DNA of 64,000 nucleotides from an uncultured Collinsella sp. (lineage in GTDB: Bacteria; Actinomycetota; Coriobacteriia; Coriobacteriales; Coriobacteriaceae), in assembly GCA_902492235.1 (NCBI GenBank), contig CABUKS010000008.1, positions 1-64,000 of the forward strand, in the 5' to 3' direction. The notes under the pieces are model-generated. The model was not told the origin of the DNA. It did not search any database and was given only the letters and a program-made list of their open reading frames with translations. How positions within the stretch are numbered: position 1 is the first letter of the stretch; the number at the start of each line of letters is the position of its first letter. The position numbers and the translations under genes were made by a program. Below are positions 54,018 to 62,359 of this stretch, piece by piece.

Positions 54018-54051
54018 AATGAGTGTCCCCAATGACTAGCTATAAAAGCTG

Positions 54052-54102
54052 TACGCCAGCATCCAAAGATGTCGAAAAATGTCGACTTTGGATGCTGGCG
54101 TA
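54052..54102. repeat. palindromic repeat family B, copy 1
   Basis: Seventeen-base arms TACGCCAGCATCCAAAG and its complement around a 17-base centre (ATGTCGAAAAATGTCGA). A second copy at 55133-55187 has the same centre and a compensated change in the arms (GC to AC with GT), which points to selection for the fold. Confidence 0.85.
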
Positions 54103-54130
54103 TATGTTTGGGTCGACGGGGGAGTTGAGT

Positions 54131-54397
54131 TTAGGCAATCATTGCATCGAGCGTGATGAGCTCCCTGAGTCGCTCCGTGCGTGTTTGCCCATGGCGCTTT
54201 GCTTTTGCGTCAAAGGCTTCAAGGACCGATTCGCCCACACGTGCCGATAAAACAACGCTTGGCTCATCGGAGATCGACGGCCTTCCCAGCTTGATGGTGC
54301 GACCCTTCGGCCACTCATCTTTTTCGTATGCCTCCGAGGCTTTCTCCAGCTCTCCGGGAGCAAACCCCATCATCTTTTCGAGCTGCTTAGCGTCCAT
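54131..54397 (-). CDS. ribbon-helix-helix-like DNA-binding protein
   Basis: An 88-residue protein. The C-terminal part, SVVLSARVGESVLEAFDAKAKRHGQTRTERLRELI, has the strand-helix-helix pattern of Arc/MetJ/CopG antitoxins. The N-terminal half is a charged helix. The start at 54397 has AGGAGA five bases upstream; a longer frame adds 25 residues without a site. No toxin gene is adjacent, so it is either an orphan antitoxin or an independent regulator. It lies between two family B palindromes. Confidence 0.7.
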   Translation of the reverse strand: MDAKQLEKMMGFAPGELEKASEAYEKDEWPKGRTIKLGRPSISDEPSVVLSARVGESVLEAFDAKAKRHGQTRTERLRELITLDAMIA

Positions 54398-54801
54398 AGC
54401 GTCTCCTATCGATCGACATAATGTCGAGCGCCGGTTCTCGGATTCTCTTTTTGTATACAATTTTGTAGACAAAAATACAAGCAGTTTATCGTGCTAATTA
54501 GCTTGTTTTGACCCGCCTGTTCGATAGGAAATGAGCATTGACGGCTTCGATACTCCTTTGCTTTTCAGCTTGGAATTTGGATGCTCATTGAACTTCCGGA
54601 GGGGAGCGCTTTATTAAGCTATCGAGATTCTGGGCAGGAGCTCTCACTGGTCTTCGGTAATGGGACCAGCTTAATTTGCGACACAGTGTGTCGCGAATGG
54701 GAGTAATCGTTAGGTGTCCTTCAATGGCTACTCATTATAAGAACGTCCAAGTGTCGGATTTTGTCATTTAGTGTCGTTCTCAGCGACTATTCTGGAGGGT
54801 C
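54398..54801. other. gene-free, repeat-rich interval
   Basis: Contains a short hairpin-like palindrome (GCGACAC-agt-GTGTCGC, about 54678-54694) and an inverted pair of GAGCATT/AATGAGC-type words around 54530-54590. I see no credible reading frame. It forms part of the 54.0-55.2 kb repeat island. Confidence 0.4.
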
Positions 54802-55032
54802 GTGGTCAAAAAAGGGCAAATATGAGTACTGTTGCCATTATGGTTGCATTTATTTTGCTATAAATAGTAGCTCCTGATGAGATTTGTTCCCATTAGGAGC
54901 TACTTTTATTGAACATATGAGGAGAAATAACGTCGTCTGCGGACGAGTGGAACGTTGAATAGTTCCTGAAGTGATCAAAATCGCTGCTACTAAACAGGTA
55001 GCAGTACTCATATTTGCCCTTTTTTGACCACA
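54802..55032. repeat. long-inverted-repeat element, family A copy 2
   Basis: A 231-bp element whose 31-base end arms are complementary at 30 positions (54802-54832 and 55002-55032). Inside are a strong hairpin AGTAGCTCCT/AGGAGCTACT (54866-54904) with a short T-run, and the near-end hairpin CTGCTAC/GTAGCAG (54985-55005). Copy 1 at 110-331 has CTGTTAC/GTAACAG at the same place, so the pair changed together. Confidence 0.85.
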
Positions 55033-55132
55033 GCCCTCTCGGAAACCTTTCCAGAGGCGTCAAACAGCCATAATCCAAAGGTCTCCTCAAACAATTAGCC
55101 GGCTAAGAGCGTCCATGACTGCCCGCAAAAAC

Positions 55133-55187
55133 TGTACACCAGCATCCAAAGATGTCGAAAAATGTCGACTTTGGATGCTGGTGTACA
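55133..55187. repeat. palindromic repeat family B, copy 2
   Basis: Nineteen-base perfect arms (TGTACACCAGCATCCAAAG and complement) with the same 17-base centre as copy 1. It lies about 50 bases before the glutaredoxin gene's 3' end. Confidence 0.85.
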
Positions 55188-55234
55188 AGTTTAGGCCGTA
55201 TGGGGTGGGGCCTTGGACGGACGGGATGCGCGTG

Positions 55235-55480
55235 CTAGAGCAGGTTCTTCTGTACCCATGCGATGATGTCGCTCGACTCGTAGAGTGGTTTGCCATCGAT
55301 GAACAGGCAGGGAACCTGGCGTTTTCCGCCGACGGCGATAAGTGCCTGCTCGGCATCGGAATCGGTCGAGATATTACGCTCGGGAATGGTCACGCCGTTA
55401 TCGGCCAAAAAGTGCTTGACCTTTAAGCAGTACGGGCAGCCGGTCATAACGTACAGCGCGAGCTCGTGATTAGTAGCCAT
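55235..55480 (-). CDS. glutaredoxin-like protein
   Basis: An 81-residue thiol-disulfide protein: active site TGCPYCLKVK near the N-terminus, cis-Pro loop RQVPCLFIDG, and the glutathione-type motif YESSDIIAW. The start at 55480 (MATNHELALY) has GGAGACC just upstream. Actinobacteria without glutathione often use such proteins with other thiols; partner unknown. Confidence 0.9.
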   Translation of the reverse strand: MATNHELALYVMTGCPYCLKVKHFLADNGVTIPERNISTDSDAEQALIAVGGKRQVPCLFIDGKPLYESSDIIAWVQKNLL

Positions 55481-55531
55481 AGGTCTCCAATCGGTTGAGG
55501 TTTTGATTGAAATACCCAAAGCCGCCGCGGT

Positions 55532-56359
55532 CTATGCGCGCGTCAACGACGACTCGATGGCCTGGACCAGAAACGCCGTGGCTCCGGTGCCGCAGGGCTT
55601 GTCGTAGTAGTCAACAAAGCGCTGGTCGGCAAGATAGCCATTGGCGAGGCCCAGGTACGCTTCGTTCTGGGGTTCGCGTCCCCAGTTGAGACCAATCCAA
55701 CGACGATGCATCGCGACGAGCTTGCGAGCCTCGCTTCCATCCGCATCGCCGTCGCCCATGGCAATCGAAAGCTGGCCCAGAACAGCGCGTTCAAGTTCCT
55801 TCATGTCGTTCCATGTCTGAGGATCCATGTCCAGTAACGTTTCGTTTGCGGCATCGATAGCCTCATCGCCATAGCGCGCCCGCGCCTCGGCGCCGTAGCG
55901 CTCCTCGTTTTCCTGCACGGTGCGCCAGCGCTCCAGTTGCGGCAGGACGGCGCCCATGAGCGAGACGGCTTCGTCGAGCGACATACCGGTGTTTTGTGCC
56001 AGGCGCGGGGCACAATCCTCGATCATTGCCTCCATGGTGGTGTCGTAGGTGTACTTGCCGTGGTCGTAGCACCACTTGCAGTAATGGTCGGTCGTGGCGC
56101 CCGCGGCATCGGTGCCGCAGTCGTCGGGCGTGAGTATCATGCCGCAGCTCTGGCAATAATGCTCGGGCATTTCGAGCAGATGAGACAGCGGCTCGCCGGT
56201 TACGGCGGCAATGAGCTTCATCATGTCGATGCCCGGCGTGACCTCGTCGCGCTCCCAACGGCTGACGGCTTGGCGCGTGACAAATAGTTTGGCGGCGAGC
56301 TGCTCTTGGGTAAGGTGATGGGCGCGACGGACAGCGATGAGCTTTTCTGCAAAGGCCAT
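55532..56359 (-). CDS. XRE regulator fused to a zinc ribbon and a TipAS-like domain
   Basis: 275 residues in three parts. Residues 1-~58 are a Cro/CI-type HTH (LTQEQLAAKLFVTRQAVSRWE). Residues ~66-120 match the putative zinc-ribbon domain with Cys69, 72, 81, 94, 97 (HYCQSCGMILTPDDCGTD, YCKWCYDHGKY, TMEAMIEDCAP). Residues ~150-270 resemble the TipAS antibiotic-recognition domain (RYGDEAIDAANETLLDM, AMHRRWIGLNWG, YLADQRFVDYYDK). TipAS normally sits behind a MerR HTH. The start has AAAGGAG. Likely a ligand-sensing regulator, possibly of thiopeptide-like drugs. Confidence 0.8.
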   Translation of the reverse strand: MAFAEKLIAVRRAHHLTQEQLAAKLFVTRQAVSRWERDEVTPGIDMMKLIAAVTGEPLSHLLEMPEHYCQSCGMILTPDDCGTDAAGATTDHYCKWCYDHGKYTYDTTMEAMIEDCAPRLAQNTGMSLDEAVSLMGAVLPQLERWRTVQENEERYGAEARARYGDEAIDAANETLLDMDPQTWNDMKELERAVLGQLSIAMGDGDADGSEARKLVAMHRRWIGLNWGREPQNEAYLGLANGYLADQRFVDYYDKPCGTGATAFLVQAIESSLTRA

Positions 56360-56500
56360 AGCGGCTCCTTTCTGCTGGTTGATGGCTTAAGCATACGCGG
56401 CGGCAGGCGCCCTTCCAAGCAACCGTTGGTTGCACGACGGGAGACCGCGGCGAAGAATTGCGCGCAACGCCCCACGTCTCCATGCCGTACAATGACCGGC

Positions 56501-57238
56501 ATGGAACCTATTGCACACATACATACCGACCTGCCGCAGAAGTTCGGCATTCCGCGCAACAGCTTTTTGGCGCCTCATTTGCAGGGACACATCGTTTTTG
56601 AGCCGGAATTTGCCTCCAATGCAGCAGTTGAGGGCCTGGACTCCTTCTCTCACCTATGGCTGCTGTGGCGTTTTGAAAACGGCACACCCGGCGGCACGGC
56701 TAAGGACATAGCCGCTGATGCCAAGACGCGGGACAGGTCCGGAACCAACGCAAAATGGTCGAAAACCGTGCGCCCGCCGCGTCTGGGCGGAGCCGAGCGC
56801 GTGGGTGTGTTTGCCACGCGCAGTCCGTTTCGCCCTAATCCCATTGGGCTCACCTGCGTCAAGTTCGACCGCGTGGAGCTTACCGACGATGGGCCCATCA
56901 TCCATGTGCTGGGGGCCGACCTGCGCGACGGCACGCCCATCTACGACATTAAGCCCTACATTCCATTTGCCGACTGTCACCCGGATGCGACGGGCGGCTG
57001 GATTGAGGATGCTCCGTGGCAAGAGCTCAACGTCGAGTTCCCGCAAGCGCTTCAAGACATGGTCCCGCCCGCAAAGCTCCCCGGCTTGGTCGAGGTCCTT
57101 CGCCAAGATCCACGCCGCGCGGGCAGCAAGCACGAGCCAAACCGCGTTTACCACTTGGCCTACGCCGGACTCGACATATCTTTTACGGTCGATGAAACCC
57201 AGCTAACCGTAGTCGCCGTCACCGACGCGCGAGACTAA
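56501..57238 (+). CDS. trmO: tRNA (N6-threonylcarbamoyladenosine37-N6)-methyltransferase
   Basis: A 245-residue TrmO/TsaA-type SAM enzyme acting on t6A37 of tRNA-Thr. Visible: IAHIHTDLPQKFGIPRN at the start, VEGLDSFSHLWLLWRF, RPPRLGG...GVFATRSPFRPNPIGL, and DIKPYIPFAD. The C-terminal ~70-residue extension is common in bacteria. Start at 56501 or at an ATG three codons earlier. Divergent from the XRE-TipAS gene. Confidence 0.92.
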   Translation: MEPIAHIHTDLPQKFGIPRNSFLAPHLQGHIVFEPEFASNAAVEGLDSFSHLWLLWRFENGTPGGTAKDIAADAKTRDRSGTNAKWSKTVRPPRLGGAERVGVFATRSPFRPNPIGLTCVKFDRVELTDDGPIIHVLGADLRDGTPIYDIKPYIPFADCHPDATGGWIEDAPWQELNVEFPQALQDMVPPAKLPGLVEVLRQDPRRAGSKHEPNRVYHLAYAGLDISFTVDETQLTVVAVTDARD

Positions 57239-57350
57239 CCAGCCATTCGTCCGCACCCGTCAAATTAAGCGCCAAACCCCGCTCCAAAATCGCCTACGCT
57301 GGTGGACAATAACGCCTACCAAAACAATCAACTTTGCACGGGGGCTCAGC

Positions 57351-58565
57351 ATGAAATACGACTTTAGCTCGCTTATCGACCGCCACGGCATGGACTCCAT
57401 CGCCGTTGACTCTTGGGGTGAGATCCCCGGTATGGCTCCGAACGCACCCGACGAGGGCTTCGACCGCATCCCCATGTGGGTGGCCGACATGAATTTTGCC
57501 ACGGTGCCCACGGTCCAGGAACACATCATTCAGCGTGCCCAGCACCCCATGTTTGGCTACTTTAACCCGCGCGCTGAGTACTTCGATCGCATCATCGAAT
57601 GGCAGAACCGCCGCAATGGCGTCGAAGGTTTGAGCCCTGAACATATCGGCTATGAAAACGGCGTGCTGGGCGGTGTCGTGTCGACGCTGCGCGCGTATGT
57701 CCAGCCGGGCGATGCGGTACTGGTCCACAGCCCCACCTACATCGGCTTTACCAAGTCCATCGAGGCCGCGGGCTATCGCATTGTCCACAGCCCGCTTAAG
57801 CTCGACGACCAGAGCGTGTGGCGCATGGACTTTGAGGACATGGAGCACAAGCTCGCCCAAAACCACATTCATGCTGCGGTGTTCTGCTCGCCGCACAACC
57901 CCTGCGGCCGTGTATGGGAGCGCGACGAAATCGAGCGCGCCATGGACATCTATCGCCAGCACGATTGCGTGGTGATCTCGGATGAGATTTGGTCCGATAT
58001 CATCCTGCCGGGGCACAAGCACATCCCGACGCAGTCGGTGAGCGAGGATGCCCGCATGCGCACGGTTGCCCTCTACGCGCCCAGCAAGACGTTTAATCTG
58101 GCGGGCCTGGTCGGCAGCTACCACATTATCTATAACGAGACGCTGCGCGACCGCGTGTGCGCCGTGTCCAACAAGACTCACTACAACGAGGTGAACGTCC
58201 TCTCCATGCACGCGCTTATCGGTGCCTACCAGCCGCAGGGCTACGAGTGGGTTGATGAACTCAACCAGGTGCTTGCCGGCAATATCGAGTACTTCTGCGA
58301 TTACGTGGATGAGCATTTTGAGGGCGTGTCCTATTCGCGTCCGCAGGGCACGTACATGGTGTTTCTGGACTGCACCGAGTGGTGCCGCGAGCATGACCGC
58401 GATATTCAGTGGCTGCTCGACGAGGGCGCCCGCGTGGGCGTGGGGTATCAGGATGGCCGTCCGTTCCACGGGCCCTGCCACATTCGCGTGAATCTGGCGC
58501 TGCCGCTTTTGCGCGTGAGGGAAGCGTGCGACCGCCTGGACCGCTACGTTTTTAATGCACGGTAA
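57351..58565 (+). CDS. MalY/PatB-type pyridoxal-phosphate C-S lyase or aminotransferase
   Basis: A 404-residue fold-type I PLP enzyme: IPMWVADMNFATVPTVQE, HPMFGY, FCSPHNPCGRVW, VISDEIWSDIILPG, PLP lysine in YAPSKTFNLAGLVGS, and the C-terminal HIRVNLALP. The pattern is the MalY/PatB group, which are cystathionine beta-lyases in several bacteria. Start preceded by a GGGGGCT-type site. It carries a hairpin after the stop. Confidence 0.93.
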   Translation: MKYDFSSLIDRHGMDSIAVDSWGEIPGMAPNAPDEGFDRIPMWVADMNFATVPTVQEHIIQRAQHPMFGYFNPRAEYFDRIIEWQNRRNGVEGLSPEHIGYENGVLGGVVSTLRAYVQPGDAVLVHSPTYIGFTKSIEAAGYRIVHSPLKLDDQSVWRMDFEDMEHKLAQNHIHAAVFCSPHNPCGRVWERDEIERAMDIYRQHDCVVISDEIWSDIILPGHKHIPTQSVSEDARMRTVALYAPSKTFNLAGLVGSYHIIYNETLRDRVCAVSNKTHYNEVNVLSMHALIGAYQPQGYEWVDELNQVLAGNIEYFCDYVDEHFEGVSYSRPQGTYMVFLDCTEWCREHDRDIQWLLDEGARVGVGYQDGRPFHGPCHIRVNLALPLLRVREACDRLDRYVFNAR

Positions 58566-58575
58566 GTGTGCGCTG

Positions 58576-58617
58576 CATGCGGGGTCTTCTGCCAAGTCGG
58601 CTAGAAGGCCCCGCATG
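58576..58617 (+). terminator. hairpin after the MalY-type gene
   Basis: CATGCGGGG...CTTCT / AGAAG...CCCCGCATG stem with a loop of about 14 bases. No U-run. Confidence 0.5.
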
Positions 58618-58709
58618 GTAGAACGTCTGTAACCATTGGGCACTCGAGTGGTTTCGTTTGCTATTATCTTTAACCATTTCAGTCTGTAAACAGGATCGTC
58701 TGGAGCTCG

Positions 58710-59579
58710 ATGAAAAGACCCCGTCGCTCGGTTGCCATTTCGTTGTTTGTCGCGCTTGCGGTGGCGTGCGCCTTTGCCGTAGCGATAGCCGGCTGTTCCG
58801 GGTCGAATGACGGAGCCTCGACGTCTGCATTAGAAGGTCTGGATGCCTCGCAGGCCAAAGACGACGACCTTAAGACGCTCAACGTCGGAAGCGATCTCTA
58901 CCCACCGTTTGTGTATACCGACGAGTACGGCGATATTGTTGGCCTGGATGTCGAGATATTGACCGAGGCGTTGGCCCGCATTGGTTACAAGCCAAAATAC
59001 CAGCTGATCGACTGGGAAAAGAAGAAAGAACTGCTGGCGAGCGGCGAGCTCGATTGTGTCATGGGTAGCTTTAGCATGACGGGTCGCGAAAACGAGTATC
59101 GTTGGGCCGGCCCGTACCTTGCGAGCCGCCAGGTGGTCGCGGTCGATCCCCAGAGCGATATCTACACGCTTGCCGATCTTGAGGATAAGGTCGTGGCGGT
59201 CCAGTCCACCACCAAGCCCGAGGACATTTTGCTCAATCGTACAAATGAAAACGTTCCGCAGATCAAGGAACTCTACAGCTTTTCGGACGGTTCATACCTG
59301 AACCCGGCGCTCGTCGAGGGCCTGGTCGACGCTATCGCCGCGCATGAGTCCTCGTTCCTCACCTACGAAAAAGACTATGGTGTGACGTATCGTATTCTGG
59401 ATGAGCCGCTGCTAGAGGTCGGTTTGGGCACCGCTTTCGATATCAACGATACGCGCGGCATCGACGTTAAGCTCACTCATGCCTACCAGGAAATGCTTGC
59501 CGATGGCACCATGGAACGTCTGGTGTCAAAGTACTTTGATGACCCTTCGCCATTTTTGAATATGGAGGGCCTGTCATGA
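58710..59579 (+). CDS. solute-binding lipoprotein, partner of the downstream kinase
   Basis: A 289-residue family-3 binding protein: lipobox with Cys29 (VAIAGC), then LNVGSDLYPPFVYTDEYGDIVGLDVEIL, LASGELDCVMGSFSMTGRENEYRW, and AYQEMLADGTMERLVSKYF. The stop overlaps the start of a hybrid histidine kinase (ATGA), and no permease or ATPase is present. So it most likely serves as the extracellular sensor for that kinase, not for transport. Binds amino-acid-like ligands by family analogy. Confidence 0.88.
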   Translation: MKRPRRSVAISLFVALAVACAFAVAIAGCSGSNDGASTSALEGLDASQAKDDDLKTLNVGSDLYPPFVYTDEYGDIVGLDVEILTEALARIGYKPKYQLIDWEKKKELLASGELDCVMGSFSMTGRENEYRWAGPYLASRQVVAVDPQSDIYTLADLEDKVVAVQSTTKPEDILLNRTNENVPQIKELYSFSDGSYLNPALVEGLVDAIAAHESSFLTYEKDYGVTYRILDEPLLEVGLGTAFDINDTRGIDVKLTHAYQEMLADGTMERLVSKYFDDPSPFLNMEGLS

Positions 59580-61768
59580 TCGATGCGCCCGACCACGCTG
59601 CTCAGGAGCGGGGCAATCGTTCGGCAGGGGCATGGCTCCTTGTCGCTCTGCTGGGGATAGCGCTCTCGGTTGCTGCCGGCATGATGAGCTACGGTTACAT
59701 GACGGCCCAAGCCGAGCAGCGCTTTGCCGACGTTGTCGATTACGTGGCGACGCAGAGCCTTTCCTACGATGCATTTAACAGCGCCTATACGACCAAAAAC
59801 CTGATTCGCGTTATGGAGATTGCCGGAGAGGCGGCTCGCGATATGGAGCGCGACGGTTCGGTGGATAACGCCATGCTGGAGCAATATGCCGACCAGTTCA
59901 ACGTGAGCGCGCTGATCGTGACGGACGCATCGGGCAATTTGGTGTCCGAGTCCTCGACGGGCGATGTGGACTACGGGTCGCTCGCTACGTATCTCAAAGA
60001 ATCACCCGTGCTTGAGGTGGCAACTCATCCGCTTAAGTCCTATACCGCCCGCATCACGCTTGCGGATGATTCGGTCGCAGACATTGGCTGCGTGACTCGG
60101 CAGGATGGCGAGGGCATCGTTATCGCGGTAAGGCATCAGAGCGCGAAGGCGGTTGCAAGCAATACACTCAAACTGCAGAGCTTGCTTGATGGCTATGAAA
60201 CCATCGATAGCGGCAATATCGTGATCGAAAGCGACGGCAAGGTCGTTGCGACCAATGCCGTTGAACCCACCGTATTGGGCGTGTTCGATCTGCCTGCGAC
60301 GGATGTCTTCATTGTCGACGGTATTAAGGATCGATGCCTGGCTGGTAAGGTCAGATTGGTTAACGCCGACGGCGAGTGGTATTTGGGCACATTTGGAAAA
60401 GCGCACAAATTCTATGTGTACACCTATGCCTCGGCGCAGCGCTACTTTGAGGTCGCCGCGGCTGTTGCCGCCGGCGTGCTGGTGCTCTACGGCGGTGTTA
60501 TAGCCGTTGTTGTGACGGTGCGTCGCCGCGCTGATCGTCGACGTTTGACGGACTTGCTGCAGCAGGAGCGCGACTATGGCGACAAGCTGGCAAAGGCGGC
60601 GCGTGAGGCCTCGTCTGCCAACTCGGCAAAGACGGAGTTTCTGCGTCGCATGAGCCACGATCTGCGCACGCCCATCAACGGCATTCGCGGCATGGTCGAG
60701 GTTGGCGATGCCAATGCGGACGATCTGCAAAAGCAGACCGAGTGCCGCTCAAAAATCTGGACGGCATCGGGACTGCTGCTCGACCTTGCCAACGAGGCAC
60801 TCGATATGAGCCGCCTGGAGAGCGGGCAGGTCGACCTGGAGCTTGTCCCCACAAACTTGGTGACCCTCAACCACGAGGTGCGCGATATTCTTGAGCGCCA
60901 GGCCGAGGAGCGTCTGGTGACAATTATCTGCGACCAGCAGACGCTTAATCATCCCTATGCGCGGGTGAGCGTGACGCACCTCAAGCGCCTGTTGCTCAAT
61001 ATTGCCGGCAATGCCGTCAAGTACAACCGCCAGGGCGGCTACGTTCGCCTGGTGTGCCGCGAGGTGGAGCCAGCGGATGGCGTCCCCGTCTATGAATACA
61101 CGATCGCCGACAACGGTATTGGCATGAGCGAGGAGTTCCAACAGCACCTCTACGAGCCGTTTTGCCGCGAGGAGCAACAGGTGGAAGGCGCTTCATCGGG
61201 AACTGGCCTGGGCGCGCCTATCGCAAAACAGTTGGTCGAGCTTATGGGCGGAACCATGAGCTTTACGAGCGTCTTGGGGCAGGGGACGACGTTTACCATC
61301 CGCCTGCCGTTTGAGAAATGCAAGCGCTCCGAGATTCCTCAGGCAGTTCGCGCGGATGCGGGCGATGGCGACGCGCTCCAGGGCCTGCGCGTTTTGCTCG
61401 TAGAGGATAACGATCTGAATGCCGAGATCGCGCAGTTTACGCTTGGCCGTGCCGGTGCCGTCGTGACGCATGCTAAGGATGGCGAGTCTGCCGTTGAGGC
61501 GTTTGCCGCGAGCGCACCGCACGAGTACGACGTGGTGTTGATGGACATCATGATGCCCGGTATCGATGGCCTTGAGGCCACGCGTCGAATTCGAGCACTC
61601 GATCGCGAGGATGCCGCGACCACGCCGATTATCGCCGTGAGTGCCAATGCCTTTGCCGACGACCGCAGACTTTCGCGCGAGGCGGGCATGGACGCGCACC
61701 TGAGTAAACCCGTGAGCTCGCAGGAGCTCGTTGAGGCGCTTGCGCACATAGCCGCCGACGCTTCATAA
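59576..61768 (+). CDS. hybrid histidine kinase with C-terminal receiver
   Basis: 730 residues. TM1 ~19-40, external dCache-like domain ~45-290 (SALIVTDASGNLVSES, GNIVIESDGKVVATN), TM2 ~295-318, coiled coil, H-box His361 (RMSHDLRTPINGIRG), N-box (LLLNIAGNAVKYN), G-box (DNGIGMSEEFQ), then a receiver with Asp657 (VVLMDIMMPGIDG) and KPVSSQEL. There is no output domain, so a separate phosphotransfer protein is needed. Coupled to the binding lipoprotein upstream. Confidence 0.93.
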   Translation: MIDAPDHAAQERGNRSAGAWLLVALLGIALSVAAGMMSYGYMTAQAEQRFADVVDYVATQSLSYDAFNSAYTTKNLIRVMEIAGEAARDMERDGSVDNAMLEQYADQFNVSALIVTDASGNLVSESSTGDVDYGSLATYLKESPVLEVATHPLKSYTARITLADDSVADIGCVTRQDGEGIVIAVRHQSAKAVASNTLKLQSLLDGYETIDSGNIVIESDGKVVATNAVEPTVLGVFDLPATDVFIVDGIKDRCLAGKVRLVNADGEWYLGTFGKAHKFYVYTYASAQRYFEVAAAVAAGVLVLYGGVIAVVVTVRRRADRRRLTDLLQQERDYGDKLAKAAREASSANSAKTEFLRRMSHDLRTPINGIRGMVEVGDANADDLQKQTECRSKIWTASGLLLDLANEALDMSRLESGQVDLELVPTNLVTLNHEVRDILERQAEERLVTIICDQQTLNHPYARVSVTHLKRLLLNIAGNAVKYNRQGGYVRLVCREVEPADGVPVYEYTIADNGIGMSEEFQQHLYEPFCREEQQVEGASSGTGLGAPIAKQLVELMGGTMSFTSVLGQGTTFTIRLPFEKCKRSEIPQAVRADAGDGDALQGLRVLLVEDNDLNAEIAQFTLGRAGAVVTHAKDGESAVEAFAASAPHEYDVVLMDIMMPGIDGLEATRRIRALDREDAATTPIIAVSANAFADDRRLSREAGMDAHLSKPVSSQELVEALAHIAADAS

Positions 61769-61770
61769 GC

Positions 61771-61810
61771 ATATGGCCCGGTTCCAAGGTGGGTTGGAAC
61801 CGGGCCATAT
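61771..61810. terminator. bidirectional hairpin terminator
   Basis: Seventeen-base perfect arms ATATGGCCCGGTTCCAA and complement with a six-base loop, between convergent genes at 61768 and 61839. Confidence 0.8.
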
Positions 61811-61838
61811 TGCCATTTGTGAGTTTTGCTTTTGAGGC

Positions 61839-62318
61839 TTACTTTTCTTGAATCTGCTTGCCGCAAAGATGCTCAATCGTAATCTCGTAGAGCTGGACGC
61901 CCTTAATGTCCTTGGCGATTTCCTCTTCGACTTCCTCGGCAGAAGGGTAGTACTTAAGCGCGAGCTGGCGGACTGTATCCTCGATAAACGCGGGAGTGTC
62001 ATTCGCCAGGCGACAGCGGCCAAAGACCACGGTGCTCATAACGTAGGGAGCCCAGTCACCGTCCTTGTACCACTCGTTGCCGTAAACGGTAAAGCAGACC
62101 TTGTCATCGCGCTTGAGTGAATCAACCTTGTGGCCAGCCTTGGCACCATGGAAATAAATCTTGTCGTGCTCGGTGTCAAAGAAGTAGTTGACGGGAATGG
62201 CGTACGGGTAGCCATCGTCGCCGTTGACGGCAAAGACGCCGCGCTTGCAGGTGGCGAGCAGTTCGCGCGCTTCCTCGTCAGTGATGGCGCGTTTCTTTCG
62301 ACGTAAGGGCCTAAACAT
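61839..62318 (-). CDS. NimA-like pyridoxamine-phosphate-oxidase-fold flavoprotein
   Basis: A 159-residue split-barrel FMN protein: ITDEEARELLATCKRGVFAVNGDDGYPYAIPVNYFFD, IYFHGAKAGHKVDSLKRDDKVCF, and VVFGRCRLANDTP. This is the pattern of nitroimidazole-resistance-like/PNPOx-family proteins common in anaerobes. It lies between two kinase units; no direct link to them is visible. Confidence 0.9.
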   Translation of the reverse strand: MFRPLRRKKRAITDEEARELLATCKRGVFAVNGDDGYPYAIPVNYFFDTEHDKIYFHGAKAGHKVDSLKRDDKVCFTVYGNEWYKDGDWAPYVMSTVVFGRCRLANDTPAFIEDTVRQLALKYYPSAEEVEEEIAKDIKGVQLYEITIEHLCGKQIQEK

Positions 62319-62359
62319 CGTTGGCTTCCTTTCTGCTGCGTATGGTTGTTGAGCACAAA

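Noticed and set aside
54131..54397. Complete toxin-antitoxin module
   Set aside because: Only the ribbon-helix-helix protein is present. No toxin-like frame is found within a kilobase on either side.
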